Shown one piece after another: positions 1-9,380 of a stretch of DNA of 64,000 nt. The stretch is from positions 186,001-250,000 of the forward strand of contig NZ_RBXA01000001.1 of NCBI RefSeq assembly GCF_003634755.1. Reading direction: 5' to 3'. Each line of letters opens with the position of its first letter. Within the stretch, counting starts at the first letter, position 1. The notes under the pieces are model-generated. The model was not told where the DNA came from. It ran no database searches and saw only the letters and a program-made list of their open reading frames with translations. Made by a program: the position numbers and the translations under genes. Source of the DNA: Flavobacterium limicola (GTDB taxonomy: Bacteria; Bacteroidota; Bacteroidia; Flavobacteriales; Flavobacteriaceae).

Positions 1-1034
1 TGGGATTAGGTTTTTTATCTTTTATGTGGAGTACCAACCCAGGTTTTAGTGCGCTGCAGTGGTTCATGACTTTTCAAAGTTTTACATTTGCTTTTTTTTT
101 CATAAAAAGTATCAAAGTACTTGATGCGTTTTTTGAGGGACACAGCATCCGTTTGTACCATCTTTTAGGGAATACAGTTTTTGTGTTACAGTTAGTTTTT
201 GTTGTAGGAATGTGGATTGATCCTGACACTTTTTTCCGATTGACAAATGGAGGAGAAGAAGCAAGATTGGGTGGTGTAATGATGAACCCGAATGAACTCG
301 GAATGCTTGCCGGTGTGGGTGTTGCTTGTTTGATTTTTGATTTGTACCGAAAACAGAATAAAGTGTGGACTATTATCAAAATTATAGTAATCTTTTATGC
401 TTTATTCATGACGGGATCCCGTTCCTCACTTATTGGCGTTTTAATAATCATCTTTTTCCACATTAATCAAACCAAAAAGCAAGGCTTAAAAATGGCTATC
501 ATGGGCTGTGTATTGTTAGTAATCCCCTTTGCTATCAATCAAATTATTCTAAAAGGAGGTGACAAAGCCAGAATGGAAGAAATATTGACCTTAACCGGAC
601 GACTACCCTTTTGGCAAGCCCTAATTTCCGAAGGATTACCAAGAGAACCATTATTAGGTTTTGGCTATATGAGAATTGATTATAAAGAGTTTTTTCAAAG
701 TGTGCACACATATCCTGGTAAAATGACGCATAACACTTTCATGCAAGTGCTTATGAATTTAGGTTTTGTAGGTTTATGTATTGCCATGCTTCAAATGTTT
801 TTTACTTTCAAAGCATTCACAACAGAGAATAAAGAAACACGATTGATGTTAATAGGCATATTAATTCCCATAATGATTAATTCATTTACTGAGTTCGGAA
901 TTTTTGGTGAAAGTAATTATGGAATTTTATTTTACCAAATGATTATTTTTTCAGTTTCTTTCAAAAACAACCCACATTTAACAAGTCTTCAAAAGTTACA
1001 TTTAAGAAAAAGAAGATCTGATTTAGTTCTTTAA
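1..1034 (+). CDS. O-antigen polymerase/ligase-like membrane protein (5' end outside window)
   Basis: This is probably a Wzy/WaaL-type membrane enzyme that polymerises or transfers surface polysaccharide units at the inner membrane. The reading frame is open to the window edge, upstream of the first Met at 24, so the gene is cut and its start is not visible. The protein is a chain of hydrophobic segments with a larger hydrophilic loop near the middle. It contains the MTGSRSSLIG stretch (about residue 130) seen in O-antigen ligase-like proteins, and a later HTYPGKMTHNTFMQ loop resembling the conserved His-containing periplasmic loop of that superfamily. It ends just before a strong terminator and precedes a run of sugar-transfer genes, which supports the role. 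Ligase and polymerase cannot be told apart by eye. Confidence 0.75.
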   Translation, partial: GLGFLSFMWSTNPGFSALQWFMTFQSFTFAFFFIKSIKVLDAFFEGHSIRLYHLLGNTVFVLQLVFVVGMWIDPDTFFRLTNGGEEARLGGVMMNPNELGMLAGVGVACLIFDLYRKQNKVWTIIKIIVIFYALFMTGSRSSLIGVLIIIFFHINQTKKQGLKMAIMGCVLLVIPFAINQIILKGGDKARMEEILTLTGRLPFWQALISEGLPREPLLGFGYMRIDYKEFFQSVHTYPGKMTHNTFMQVLMNLGFVGLCIAMLQMFFTFKAFTTENKETRLMLIGILIPIMINSFTEFGIFGESNYGILFYQMIIFSVSFKNNPHLTSLQKLHLRKRRSDLVL

Positions 1035-1095
1035 CTTTCCAAAAATTATAATTTTTCCATATTTTGGAAAAAAAATTCGCAAGCAAAAAGCAAGC

Positions 1096-1121
1096 AAACC
1101 CCTGTAAAACAGGGGTTTTTA
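1096..1121 (+). terminator. Rho-independent terminator after the polymerase gene
   Basis: A perfect 10-bp stem (AAACCCCTGT / ACAGGGGTTT) with a 3-nt loop is followed by a T run. It lies 60 bp after the polymerase stop and should separate that transcript from the kinase-fusion gene downstream. Confidence 0.85.
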
Positions 1122-1167
1122 TTTGTTGGCATGATATTCCTATAGTCTCAAATATAAATTTACTATT

Positions 1168-3531
1168 ATGGAAATCATTTTTAAAATCATTGGACATCCC
1201 CTATCTATAACCCAAATTAATAGCACAGATAAAGTCATGGATGTACTTTATATTAAAAATCCTGATGGTACACCCAGATGGATTTGGGAGAAAAAGCTAA
1301 ACAATCCCTTGTTCTTAAAATTCTATTCCGTAAGTAATTATAGGTCTAAAATTTTTGCTATATCCATTCAAATCGTATTTTATTTGAAACTTCAAAAATT
1401 AATCTTCTCTAAAAAGCGTTTTTTTGTCCCTTTTGAAAGTACTCCTTTAATACGCACAGAGGATAATTGGGCTTTATTTACAGGAACAGCTGGCCCCAAT
1501 AAAAAAGCTATCTTATATGCTAATAGCTCTTTCTACAAAATTGCCACCACACCATCTGCTCAAAGGTTGATCCAAAAAGAGTATGAAATATTACAAGAAG
1601 TAGATGGGTTAATTCAAAATCTGAATACACCACAATGTACTAAAATATCGAATGACATCATTCAGGTAACGGATGTGTCAAAACATGGCAAAAGAACGAA
1701 AACCATCACTACTGCCCACCTCAAAATTTTGTCAGCGCTAAGTTTAGTAAAAAGTACCACAATTGCTGTTCATAAATGGACTCTTTTCAACACCCTGAAA
1801 AACGACTTTCAATGTCTAAATGATGCTAGAATACCGGTAAATATGACTCGGAAAATCAATCTGCTTTTAGAGAAAACAAATCCGGATGAAACCGTTATGA
1901 TATCGCTCTCGCATGGCGATTTCACACCTTGGAATATGTATAAAGTAGGTGAAAGTATCGCACTTTATGATTGGGAGCTTGCTAATTTTAATAGACCTAA
2001 AGCCTTTGATTATTTTCACTATATAATTCAAAACGGCGTTCTGGTGGAGCGCAAAAATTGGTCAGAAATATACGAAAGCATAAAAGAAAATTGTTCAGGA
2101 GAATTTGCAACAACATTCTTTGACAATGATATTGATCTGTTAAATAAATACCTAAAATGGTACTTGATGATTAACTCTATGTATTATTTAAAAGTTTATG
2201 CTTCACAAGCTAAGTGGCACATTCAAATAGAATGGTTATTGCTCGCTTGGAACGAAGGCTTAAATCAATTCTTAACGGAAGAAAAAACAGCAAGAGAATT
2301 ACTTATTATGGATGTTTTTGATTGTATACAAAATCGAAAATATGCGGCTTTGAAATTGCATGATGGCTTCCCCGAAACTTTAAATATAAATTCAGACATA
2401 GACTTGATATTAGCAAAAAAAGAAGGCATAGCGCTAACCAATTTTATCAAAAATCATCCTTTAGTTTTAAATATCACCACCAATAAAAAATCATTTATGA
2501 ATAGTATTCTTATTTTCCTAAAAGATGGATCATTGTTGGCCTTGGATCTTATCACACAATTAAAGGTTAGAAATCTAGAAATATTAGACTTGAATAAAAT
2601 CATAGTCAACAGTTCAAGAAATCTTTATGGTGTGTCTCATGCCTCGAATATGGATACGGCACGCTATGTTGCTTTGTTTTATATGCTGAACGCCTCTAAA
2701 ATTCCCGAAAAATACAAGCCTAATCAAAATCATATTATAAATTCAACTGAAGTTTTAGATGTGATGATACGAACAAATCCAGCTAATCTTTTGAATTTCA
2801 TCAAAAGTAACAAACAAAATAGCTCTTTCTATTTCATCAAAAATACTCTATTATACGTTTGGGACACTATAAAAAACAACTCAAGAAATCACGGTTTCAT
2901 TATCACATTCAGTGGCGTAGATGGTGCCGGAAAATCAACAGTCATAGAAAATATAGCGCTAAGAATCGAAAAACAACTGCGAAAAAAAGTGATTGTATTG
3001 CGCCACCGTCCTTCTATATTACCCATACTTAGTGTTTGGACTAAAGGTAAAGAGAAAGCACATCAGGACGCCATTGAAAGTTTACCCAGATTAGGAAAAA
3101 ATAATAGCTTGCTTTCCTCCTTATTACGGTTTTCATATTATTATACGGATTATATATTGGGTCAGTTTGTTATCTATTTCAAACATATCGTTCGTGGTCA
3201 TGTGGTAATTTATGACCGTTTCTATTTTGATTTTATAAATGACAGTCGACGTAGCAATATAGAATTGCCTAAAAATATAACCTTGTTTTGTTATCGTTTT
3301 TTACTAAAACCAAAGTTTAATTTTTTCCTTTTTGCAGATGCAGATGTCATTTTGAAAAGGAAGCAGGAACTCAGTAAAATAACCATCGAAAAACTAACTC
3401 ATGATTATCATTCATTGTTCGAATCATTGAGCTCAAAAAGTGACTTTTCTATTTATCAAACCATCAATAATATAGAACTGGAAACTACCTTAAATCGAAT
3501 AGTAGGCACCCTAATTCAATCTAAACGATGA
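1168..3531 (+). CDS. Multidomain kinase: APH-like phosphotransferase + NTase-like middle + thymidylate-kinase-like P-loop domain
   Basis: A 787-residue protein with three recognisable parts. Around residues 245-275 it has HGDFTPWN followed by LYDWE, the catalytic loop and metal-binding Asp of aminoglycoside/choline-kinase-like phosphotransferases. Around 410-420, NSDIDLIL resembles the metal-binding Asp pair of nucleotidyltransferase folds. Around 583-592, GVDGAGKST is a Walker A motif of the thymidylate kinase family, followed by a YDRFYFD motif near 685 typical of that family's DR(Y/F/H) site. No membrane segment is evident, so it is probably cytoplasmic. Its stop overlaps the next start (ATGA), tying it to the polysaccharide operon. 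The substrate is unknown; phosphorylation of a sugar or lipid-linked precursor would be a guess. It is not the housekeeping tmk, being far too long. Confidence 0.7.
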   Translation: MEIIFKIIGHPLSITQINSTDKVMDVLYIKNPDGTPRWIWEKKLNNPLFLKFYSVSNYRSKIFAISIQIVFYLKLQKLIFSKKRFFVPFESTPLIRTEDNWALFTGTAGPNKKAILYANSSFYKIATTPSAQRLIQKEYEILQEVDGLIQNLNTPQCTKISNDIIQVTDVSKHGKRTKTITTAHLKILSALSLVKSTTIAVHKWTLFNTLKNDFQCLNDARIPVNMTRKINLLLEKTNPDETVMISLSHGDFTPWNMYKVGESIALYDWELANFNRPKAFDYFHYIIQNGVLVERKNWSEIYESIKENCSGEFATTFFDNDIDLLNKYLKWYLMINSMYYLKVYASQAKWHIQIEWLLLAWNEGLNQFLTEEKTARELLIMDVFDCIQNRKYAALKLHDGFPETLNINSDIDLILAKKEGIALTNFIKNHPLVLNITTNKKSFMNSILIFLKDGSLLALDLITQLKVRNLEILDLNKIIVNSSRNLYGVSHASNMDTARYVALFYMLNASKIPEKYKPNQNHIINSTEVLDVMIRTNPANLLNFIKSNKQNSSFYFIKNTLLYVWDTIKNNSRNHGFIITFSGVDGAGKSTVIENIALRIEKQLRKKVIVLRHRPSILPILSVWTKGKEKAHQDAIESLPRLGKNNSLLSSLLRFSYYYTDYILGQFVIYFKHIVRGHVVIYDRFYFDFINDSRRSNIELPKNITLFCYRFLLKPKFNFFLFADADVILKRKQELSKITIEKLTHDYHSLFESLSSKSDFSIYQTINNIELETTLNRIVGTLIQSKR

Positions 3532-4223
3532 AAAAACTAATTCTAAAGATTATCCATCTAAGAAACCCTAATTTTTTATTTGATGAGTCACTGAATACCA
3601 GCGCATTAATTCAATTCATTTGGATTCAGATTTGGAGCTTACTAAGAGGTTGCATAGTACTTTTTTTGTTCCGAAATCCAAAAGGGATGTTACTAGGAAA
3701 AGGTGTTTCTTTTTTCAATACTTCTAAAATAAAATGGGGGAAATTCCTTCGATTGGGTAATCAAGTATTCCTATCTGCCTTGAGTAAAAATGGTATTCAA
3801 TTCGGGGATAATGTAAGTATTGGAGCTTACAGTCAGGTAATAGTTTCTACTTCCCTTCATAATATTGGGAATAAGATCACCATTGGAAACAACGTTGGAA
3901 TTGGAGAATTTGCGTACCTCGGAGGTGCTGGAGGACTTGAAATTGGCGATGAATGCATTGTTGGTCAATACTGGAGTTGCCATCCGGAAAATCATAATTA
4001 TGACGATTTGAATGTCTCCATAAGACACCAAGGGGTAAGCAGAAAAGGCATTAAAATTGGAAAAAACTGCTGGATAGGAAGCAAGGTAACCGTACTGGAC
4101 GGAGTTCAAATAGGAGACGGATGTATAATTGCTGCTGGCAGCGTGGTAACCCAATCATTTCCGGAGAATAGCATAATAGCTGGTGTTCCTGCTAAAATTC
4201 TAAAAAATAGAAATCATGAGTAA
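3528..4223 (+). CDS. WcaF-like hexapeptide-repeat O-acetyltransferase
   Basis: A 231-residue acyltransferase of the left-handed beta-helix family, likely adding acetyl groups to a polysaccharide unit. After an N-terminal hydrophobic stretch (about residues 25-48) come many hexapeptide turns (IGNNVGIGEFAYLG, IGDECIVGQ, IGKNCWIGSKVTVLDGVQIGDG). It ends in the characteristic GVPAKILKNR tail. The catalytic His is probably in CHPENHNYD (about residues 151-159). The start overlaps the previous stop by 4 nt and the end overlaps the next gene by 8 nt, so translation is probably coupled. Colanic-acid WcaF and NodL-type enzymes are the nearest familiar relatives; the acceptor sugar cannot be told. Confidence 0.85.
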   Translation: MKKLILKIIHLRNPNFLFDESLNTSALIQFIWIQIWSLLRGCIVLFLFRNPKGMLLGKGVSFFNTSKIKWGKFLRLGNQVFLSALSKNGIQFGDNVSIGAYSQVIVSTSLHNIGNKITIGNNVGIGEFAYLGGAGGLEIGDECIVGQYWSCHPENHNYDDLNVSIRHQGVSRKGIKIGKNCWIGSKVTVLDGVQIGDGCIIAAGSVVTQSFPENSIIAGVPAKILKNRNHE

Positions 4224-5454
4224 CAAAACTAAAACTATTGTAGCTACCTGTTATGCTATAAATCCATATAAAGGTTCCGAAGACGGAATGGGATGGAATT
4301 TTGTTTATCAAATTGCTCGATTCAATAAAGTGTTTGCCGTCACTAGAAAAAATAACCAAGGAGCGATTGAAAAATTTATGATCCAAAATCCAGATTTAAT
4401 TTATAACAACATTACTTTCCTTTACTATGATTTACCGTACTGGATGCGCTTCTGGAAAAAAGGAGGCCGTGGTGCTATGCTGTATTATTATATGTGGCAA
4501 AGAGGAATTGTCAAATTCATCAAAGACAAAAAACTACATTTTGATATCGTCCACAATGTCAATTTTCATAACGATTGGACACCAAGCTTTTTGTACAAGT
4601 TAGAAAAACCAATGGTTTGGGGACCTGTTGGACATCATCCTATTATTCCGCAACAATATTTGAAATTTGCTTCGACTCGTTTTAAATTAAAAGACAGCCT
4701 AACCTGGCTAATAAAAAAATTCTTTTGGAAATGGTCGCCTTCCTTAAACAAAACCATTGAAAATGCCAATCATATTTGGTGTATGAATGATAGTGTACCC
4801 AGTATTTTAAACCTAAAAAACCAGCCCTTTTCTGTTTATCCTTCGGTAGCTTCTGAGGATTTTTATACTGATGCAATTGCAAAAAAGGAAAACTTTCATC
4901 TAATAAGCGTTGGTCGGTTTGTCACTTTAAAAGGTTTTGATTTGACCTTGCACTCTTTTGCTACTTTTGTAAATGCTCTTTCGCTTCCCGAACGCCAACG
5001 ATGCAAACTTACTCTAGTGGGATCAGGTCCTGAAAAATTATTATACGAAAAAATTATAGCTCAAAACAATATAGCACAATACGTAGAAATAATAGAATGG
5101 ATCGAACGACCAAAGTTGATGCAATTATATGAAAAATCAACTGCTTTCCTATTCCCCTCGCATGAGGGAGCAGGCATGGTAGTGGCAGAAGCGTTGTCTT
5201 TTGGACTGCCAATTATTTGTTTAGACAACGAAGGCCCTGGACAATATATCGACAGTTCCTGTGGATTTGCGATTCCTGAATCAGATTATTTAGAGACGGT
5301 AATTGGACTAAAAACAGCTATTCAAGAACTATATACAAATCGAGACTTACTAGATCGAATGAGTATCAATGCCAGAAAAAAATACCAAGAACGATTTACT
5401 TGGAACAGTCGAGGGGATCACTTAAGAACTATTTATAACCAATTGAAACCATGA
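4216..5454 (+). CDS. Glycosyltransferase, GT4 family
   Basis: A 412-residue retaining glycosyltransferase of the GT-B fold, expected to add a sugar to a lipid-linked repeat unit on the cytoplasmic face of the membrane. The N-terminal half carries YAINPYKGSEDGMGWNF, a glycine-rich acceptor loop. The C-terminal half has the donor-binding FPSHEGAGMVVAEALSFGLP, the EX7E motif of GT4 enzymes. It overlaps the acetyltransferase before it and shares an ATGA overlap with the next glycosyltransferase, so the three form one translational unit. Donor and acceptor are unknown. Confidence 0.88.
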   Translation: MSNKTKTIVATCYAINPYKGSEDGMGWNFVYQIARFNKVFAVTRKNNQGAIEKFMIQNPDLIYNNITFLYYDLPYWMRFWKKGGRGAMLYYYMWQRGIVKFIKDKKLHFDIVHNVNFHNDWTPSFLYKLEKPMVWGPVGHHPIIPQQYLKFASTRFKLKDSLTWLIKKFFWKWSPSLNKTIENANHIWCMNDSVPSILNLKNQPFSVYPSVASEDFYTDAIAKKENFHLISVGRFVTLKGFDLTLHSFATFVNALSLPERQRCKLTLVGSGPEKLLYEKIIAQNNIAQYVEIIEWIERPKLMQLYEKSTAFLFPSHEGAGMVVAEALSFGLPIICLDNEGPGQYIDSSCGFAIPESDYLETVIGLKTAIQELYTNRDLLDRMSINARKKYQERFTWNSRGDHLRTIYNQLKP

Positions 5455-6521
5455 GAATAATAGCTATCCATTTATTGAACGATTATAGTGGAAGCCCTAA
5501 GGTATTAATGCAATTACTAAATGGCTGGTCAAAAAGAAAAATAGAAACACACCTCTATACCTGTAGTGGGAGAGATGGTTTTCTATCTGGTATTGATCAA
5601 GTAAAAAACCACTTTTTTTGGTATCGTTTAGCTAAAAACTCTTACTTAAGACTTCTTTTTTTCATGACCAGTCAGCTCATACTGTTTGTTCAATTAGTAT
5701 TCAAATTACAACAGAACGACATTGTTTATATTAACACTGTTCTTCCCTTTGGAGCGGCTATTGCGGGTAAATTAAGAGGTTGTAAAGTTATTTATCATAT
5801 TCATGAAACAACAATGAAGCCAAAAATTTTAAAACTATTTCTTTTTAAAATTGTAAAAATAACTGCTTCGGAAGTTGTTTATGTTTCAAATTTCATTGCC
5901 AATCAAGAGCCTTTGAATATAAAAAAAAATATACTCTATAATGTATTGGAAAGCAGCTTTGTCAAACAATCCCTTTCGAACTTTAATACTGAAAAAAAAA
6001 CTAAAACAGTATTGATGATTTGTTCGCTAAAAAGATACAAAGGAGTCAATGAGTTTCTAAAATTAGCACAAGTAAATTCTAATTTTACTTTTAAGCTAGT
6101 GGTAAATGCCACTCAAAATGAAATTAATAATTATTTTAAGAAAGAAACAATTCCGAGCAATTTAATTGTTTACCCCACTCAAAAAAATACCCATTATTTC
6201 TATAAAGAAGCTAGTATAGTTCTTAATTTATCTGATACTAATTTGTGGGTAGAAACTTTTGGACTTACTATTCTTGAAGCAATGGCTTATGGACTACCTA
6301 CCATAGTCCCTCCCGTAGGAGGTGTGACAGAATTAGTTTTTGAGGGAAAAAATGGACACTTAATTGACAGCAAAAATATTTCCCTAATATCAAAAAAACT
6401 AAATATGATTTTGTCAGATTCAAACTTATATGCCCTAATGAGTAAAGATGCTTTAGCATACAGTCAGTTCTTTAGTGAAGACTATTTTGAAAATGAGTCT
6501 GCCAAAATTATTTCCAATTAA
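5451..6521 (+). CDS. Glycosyltransferase, GT4-like
   Basis: A 356-residue GT-B glycosyltransferase. The N-terminal part starts with a short strand and the LLNDYSGSPKVLMQLL loop. The C-terminal donor site is seen as WVETFGLTILEAMAYGLPTIV, with the EX7E spacing, followed by GGVTELV. It is shorter than typical GT4 enzymes but complete at both ends. It starts inside the stop of the preceding glycosyltransferase. After it lies 120 bp of noncoding DNA before the next gene, so the operon may pause here. Confidence 0.85.
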   Translation: MRIIAIHLLNDYSGSPKVLMQLLNGWSKRKIETHLYTCSGRDGFLSGIDQVKNHFFWYRLAKNSYLRLLFFMTSQLILFVQLVFKLQQNDIVYINTVLPFGAAIAGKLRGCKVIYHIHETTMKPKILKLFLFKIVKITASEVVYVSNFIANQEPLNIKKNILYNVLESSFVKQSLSNFNTEKKTKTVLMICSLKRYKGVNEFLKLAQVNSNFTFKLVVNATQNEINNYFKKETIPSNLIVYPTQKNTHYFYKEASIVLNLSDTNLWVETFGLTILEAMAYGLPTIVPPVGGVTELVFEGKNGHLIDSKNISLISKKLNMILSDSNLYALMSKDALAYSQFFSEDYFENESAKIISN

Positions 6522-6641
6522 GTACATGCATTCCAAAATATGGAAGTTTATACAAGTTTAAAAAAAACATAAAACACACGTTTTAAACACCTTAAGCAAA
6601 ATAGCATAATTATTGGCATAGTGGTATTAAATGCAACTAAA

Positions 6642-7853
6642 ATGAGAAAAAATAAAGTAGCCATAATTGGCACAGTAGGTTTACCAGCAAAATATGGCGG
6701 ATTTGAAACGCTGGCAGAACACTTAGTAACCCATTTATCTGATCAATATAATTTCACTATATATTGCTCAAAAAAAAGATATAAAAAAGAAGAACAAATT
6801 AAAACCTACAAAGGTGCCAACCTAAAATACGTTCCATTAGATGCTAATGGTGTACAAAGTATTCCGTACGATACAATTTCAATTCTTCATGCAGTGTTCA
6901 CATCGGATGTTTTGCTTATTTTAGGAGTGGCTGGCGCGTGGATATTGCCGCTAATTCGATTATTTTCCAACAAAAAAATTATCATTTCTATCGATGGTAT
7001 TGAATGGAAAAGAGACAAATGGTCCATAATGGCAAAATTATACTTATGGTGGGCCGAAAAAATAGCTGTTCGATTCTCGCACATAGATATTTCTGATAAT
7101 GAATCCATACAAGATTACACCGCCTTGCGCTACGAAACCTTAAGCCGGGTTATTGAATACGGTGCCGATCATACTATGAGAGTAAAATCTACACAACAGG
7201 ATTTTGAGAAATACTCTTTTTTGAGAACTGAATATGCCGTAAAAGTTTGCCGGATTGAACCCGAAAACAATGTCCATCTAGTGTTAGAAGCTTTCAAGAT
7301 ACAGGAGCAAATGACACTCGTAATCGTAGGTAACTGGACCAATAGCGAATATGGAAAACTTTTAAAAAAAACTTATTCTAACATTGAAAACATTACTTTA
7401 CTAGACCCTATTTACAACCAAAGAGAAATTGATTTAATTCGAGGAAATGCAAGCTTATACATACATGGACATTCAGCAGGAGGAACAAACCCTTCACTCG
7501 TAGAGGCTATGTATCTGGGTCTGCCAATTCTTGCTTTCCAAGTTTCCTATAATGTTACAACAACGGAAAATAAGGCTGTTTATTTTTCTACAGCTAAGGA
7601 ATTGATATATCAATTAAATGCCCTTTCGACAACACAAAAAAACCTATTAAAGCATGAAATGAAAACCATAGCCAACCGAAGATACACCTGGAAAACTATA
7701 GCAAAACAATACGGATTATTGATACAGGAAGCTTTACTTATTAAAAATAAAAACAGTATTCATTCTGATTTAAAAACCCTAAACTCCTCATTTATTGCAG
7801 AAAATCAATTAACACATCTGCATAATAATTATATATTTTACGAAAAAAGATAA
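6642..7853 (+). CDS. DUF1972/GT4 glycosyltransferase (rhamnosyltransferase-like)
   Basis: A glycosyltransferase beginning with KVAIIGTVGLPAKYGGFET, the signature start of DUF1972 proteins such as Cps2T/WsaF-type rhamnosyltransferases. The C-terminal domain has the donor motif GGTNPSLVEAMYLGLPIL. I place the start at the ATG at 6642, which puts this signature at the N-terminus. A GTG seven codons upstream at 6621 is possible but adds residues outside the family's conserved start. The last 45 residues are low in conservation signals. It lies between two other polysaccharide genes, and a role in sugar transfer to a lipid carrier is the natural reading; the specific sugar is inference. Confidence 0.87.
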   Translation: MRKNKVAIIGTVGLPAKYGGFETLAEHLVTHLSDQYNFTIYCSKKRYKKEEQIKTYKGANLKYVPLDANGVQSIPYDTISILHAVFTSDVLLILGVAGAWILPLIRLFSNKKIIISIDGIEWKRDKWSIMAKLYLWWAEKIAVRFSHIDISDNESIQDYTALRYETLSRVIEYGADHTMRVKSTQQDFEKYSFLRTEYAVKVCRIEPENNVHLVLEAFKIQEQMTLVIVGNWTNSEYGKLLKKTYSNIENITLLDPIYNQREIDLIRGNASLYIHGHSAGGTNPSLVEAMYLGLPILAFQVSYNVTTTENKAVYFSTAKELIYQLNALSTTQKNLLKHEMKTIANRRYTWKTIAKQYGLLIQEALLIKNKNSIHSDLKTLNSSFIAENQLTHLHNNYIFYEKR

Positions 7854-7886
7854 CTCCAAGTTATTTCACATTAATACAACAAACCC

Positions 7887-8966
7887 ATGAAAACCAATAT
7901 AACGTTTACCATCTTAGGAACATTATCTTTTTTACTAACCATAATTCTGATTCCACTTTTAAAAAAAATAGCAGTACAACTAAATCTTGTTGACAAACCC
8001 AATTACAGAAAAATACACCAAAATACAGTTCCGCTTATAGGAGGAATTGCTATAGCTATAGTTACATTTATAGTATTAGGTACCCAATTTTTGTTATTTA
8101 ATAGTGCTATGGAATATCTAACCGTTTTCACATCAGCATTCGTACTTTTAATAGTAGGAGTCATTGATGACAAAATGGACGTCAAAGCCAAATACAAATT
8201 AGGAATTCAGCTCTTACTAGCTTTTATAATTGCTTCTTCATCCATTAGAATAACGTCTCTTTTTGGGTTGTTTGGTATTTATGAAATTGCAGTTTGGGCA
8301 CAATATTTACTAACGATTATAGTCATTACGGGTGTGGTAAATGCTTTTAACTTAATGGATGGTGTCGATGGATTAGTTGGAAGTTTATCATTGTTAGGTT
8401 TTTCTATGTTATTAATATCTTCATTCTATTTCAAGGACAAAACATTAGGACTCATTAGTATTATTTTCATTGGAGCAATAATCGGCTTTTTGAGGTATAA
8501 TTTATCCTCGAAAAAAATATTTATGGGTGATGCAGGCTCTCTATTTTTAGGCTTTATTCTGATTACTCTTGGAATTCAACTCATGGAAAAACAATCAAAT
8601 ATTTCAAATACCACTTACAGCTATGGCTTTTTATTGCTTATTGCCTTTTTCTCTATTCCGGTACTAGATTCCTTAAGAGTTTACATGGGCAGAATCAAAA
8701 GAGGAAATTCCCCGTTTAATGCTGACAAATCCCATTTACACCATTTATTGCTAATTGCTGGCTTGACCCATCAAAAAGTCTCCATCATAGTTGTTGGATT
8801 TAGCCTTTTATTCTATTTTATTGGATTTGGACTCGTTTCATTTTACTCTGTTACTTTAATAATTGTAATAACATTTTTTGTTTTTTGGATAATTATTAGA
8901 TTCCTATTAATGATAAAAAAACTCAAAGAATGGGGGGATACTCTAAAAAAACTAGAACAAAGCTAG
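7887..8966 (+). CDS. WecA/TagO/MraY-family undecaprenyl-phosphate sugar-1-phosphate transferase
   Basis: A 359-residue integral membrane enzyme that loads the first sugar phosphate (often GlcNAc-1-P) on undecaprenyl phosphate and so starts glycan assembly. Family motifs are all visible: DDKMD at residues 94-98, NAFNLMDGVDGL at 152-163, MGDAGS at 213-218 and HLHHLLL at 283-289. About ten hydrophobic segments span the length. MraY is unlikely because no cell-wall or division genes surround it; the neighbours are capsule or O-antigen-type glycosyltransferases. It closes the polysaccharide cluster, and the next genes face the other way. Confidence 0.9.
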   Translation: MKTNITFTILGTLSFLLTIILIPLLKKIAVQLNLVDKPNYRKIHQNTVPLIGGIAIAIVTFIVLGTQFLLFNSAMEYLTVFTSAFVLLIVGVIDDKMDVKAKYKLGIQLLLAFIIASSSIRITSLFGLFGIYEIAVWAQYLLTIIVITGVVNAFNLMDGVDGLVGSLSLLGFSMLLISSFYFKDKTLGLISIIFIGAIIGFLRYNLSSKKIFMGDAGSLFLGFILITLGIQLMEKQSNISNTTYSYGFLLLIAFFSIPVLDSLRVYMGRIKRGNSPFNADKSHLHHLLLIAGLTHQKVSIIVVGFSLLFYFIGFGLVSFYSVTLIIVITFFVFWIIIRFLLMIKKLKEWGDTLKKLEQS

Positions 8967-9005
8967 CACTAGATAAATTTCGCACTGTTAAATAGGCTCT
9001 ATGCT

Positions 9006-9371
9006 TTAAGACTCTTCAATCTCGCTGCGAATCCTTTTTGTTAAACTTTTGAAAACCAATTCGTAGGAATGATCTATCAACTCTTTGACAAGCGCATCCG
9101 AAACCGATTCATTCACAGCAATTGTATTCCAATGGGTTTTACTCATGTGAAAACCCGGTTGAATGTCATCATATTCCGCTCGCAATTCCTCGGCACGCTC
9201 TGGATCGCATTTCAAATTAACTGACGGTTGCCCTTTCTCCCATTGACTTAAAGACGATAATGCAAACATTTTTCCGCCTACTTTAAAAACTAAAGTATCT
9301 TCATCAAAAGGGAAATGTTCCGTAACTCCTTTTTTAGACAAGCAATATTCATAGTACGTTTCTAAATTCAT
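9006..9371 (-). CDS. MmcQ/YjbR family DNA-binding-fold protein
   Basis: A 121-residue protein of the YjbR (MmcQ) family, small cytoplasmic proteins with a double-wing DNA-binding-like fold and no firm biochemical role. Recognisable parts are the N-terminal EYCLSKKGVTEHFPFDEDTLVFKVGGKMFAL and the later HMSKTHWNTIAV stretch, in the usual order and spacing. It lies 9 bp after the cyclase-family gene on the same strand, so the two are probably co-transcribed. It faces the polysaccharide cluster convergently. Confidence 0.88.
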   Translation of the reverse strand: MNLETYYEYCLSKKGVTEHFPFDEDTLVFKVGGKMFALSSLSQWEKGQPSVNLKCDPERAEELRAEYDDIQPGFHMSKTHWNTIAVNESVSDALVKELIDHSYELVFKSLTKRIRSEIEES

Positions 9372-9380
9372 TTTTTGACA

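Noticed and set aside
1168..3531. Calling this gene the thymidylate kinase tmk
   Set aside because: Only the last quarter resembles TMK and the protein is more than three times too long. The context is polysaccharide synthesis.
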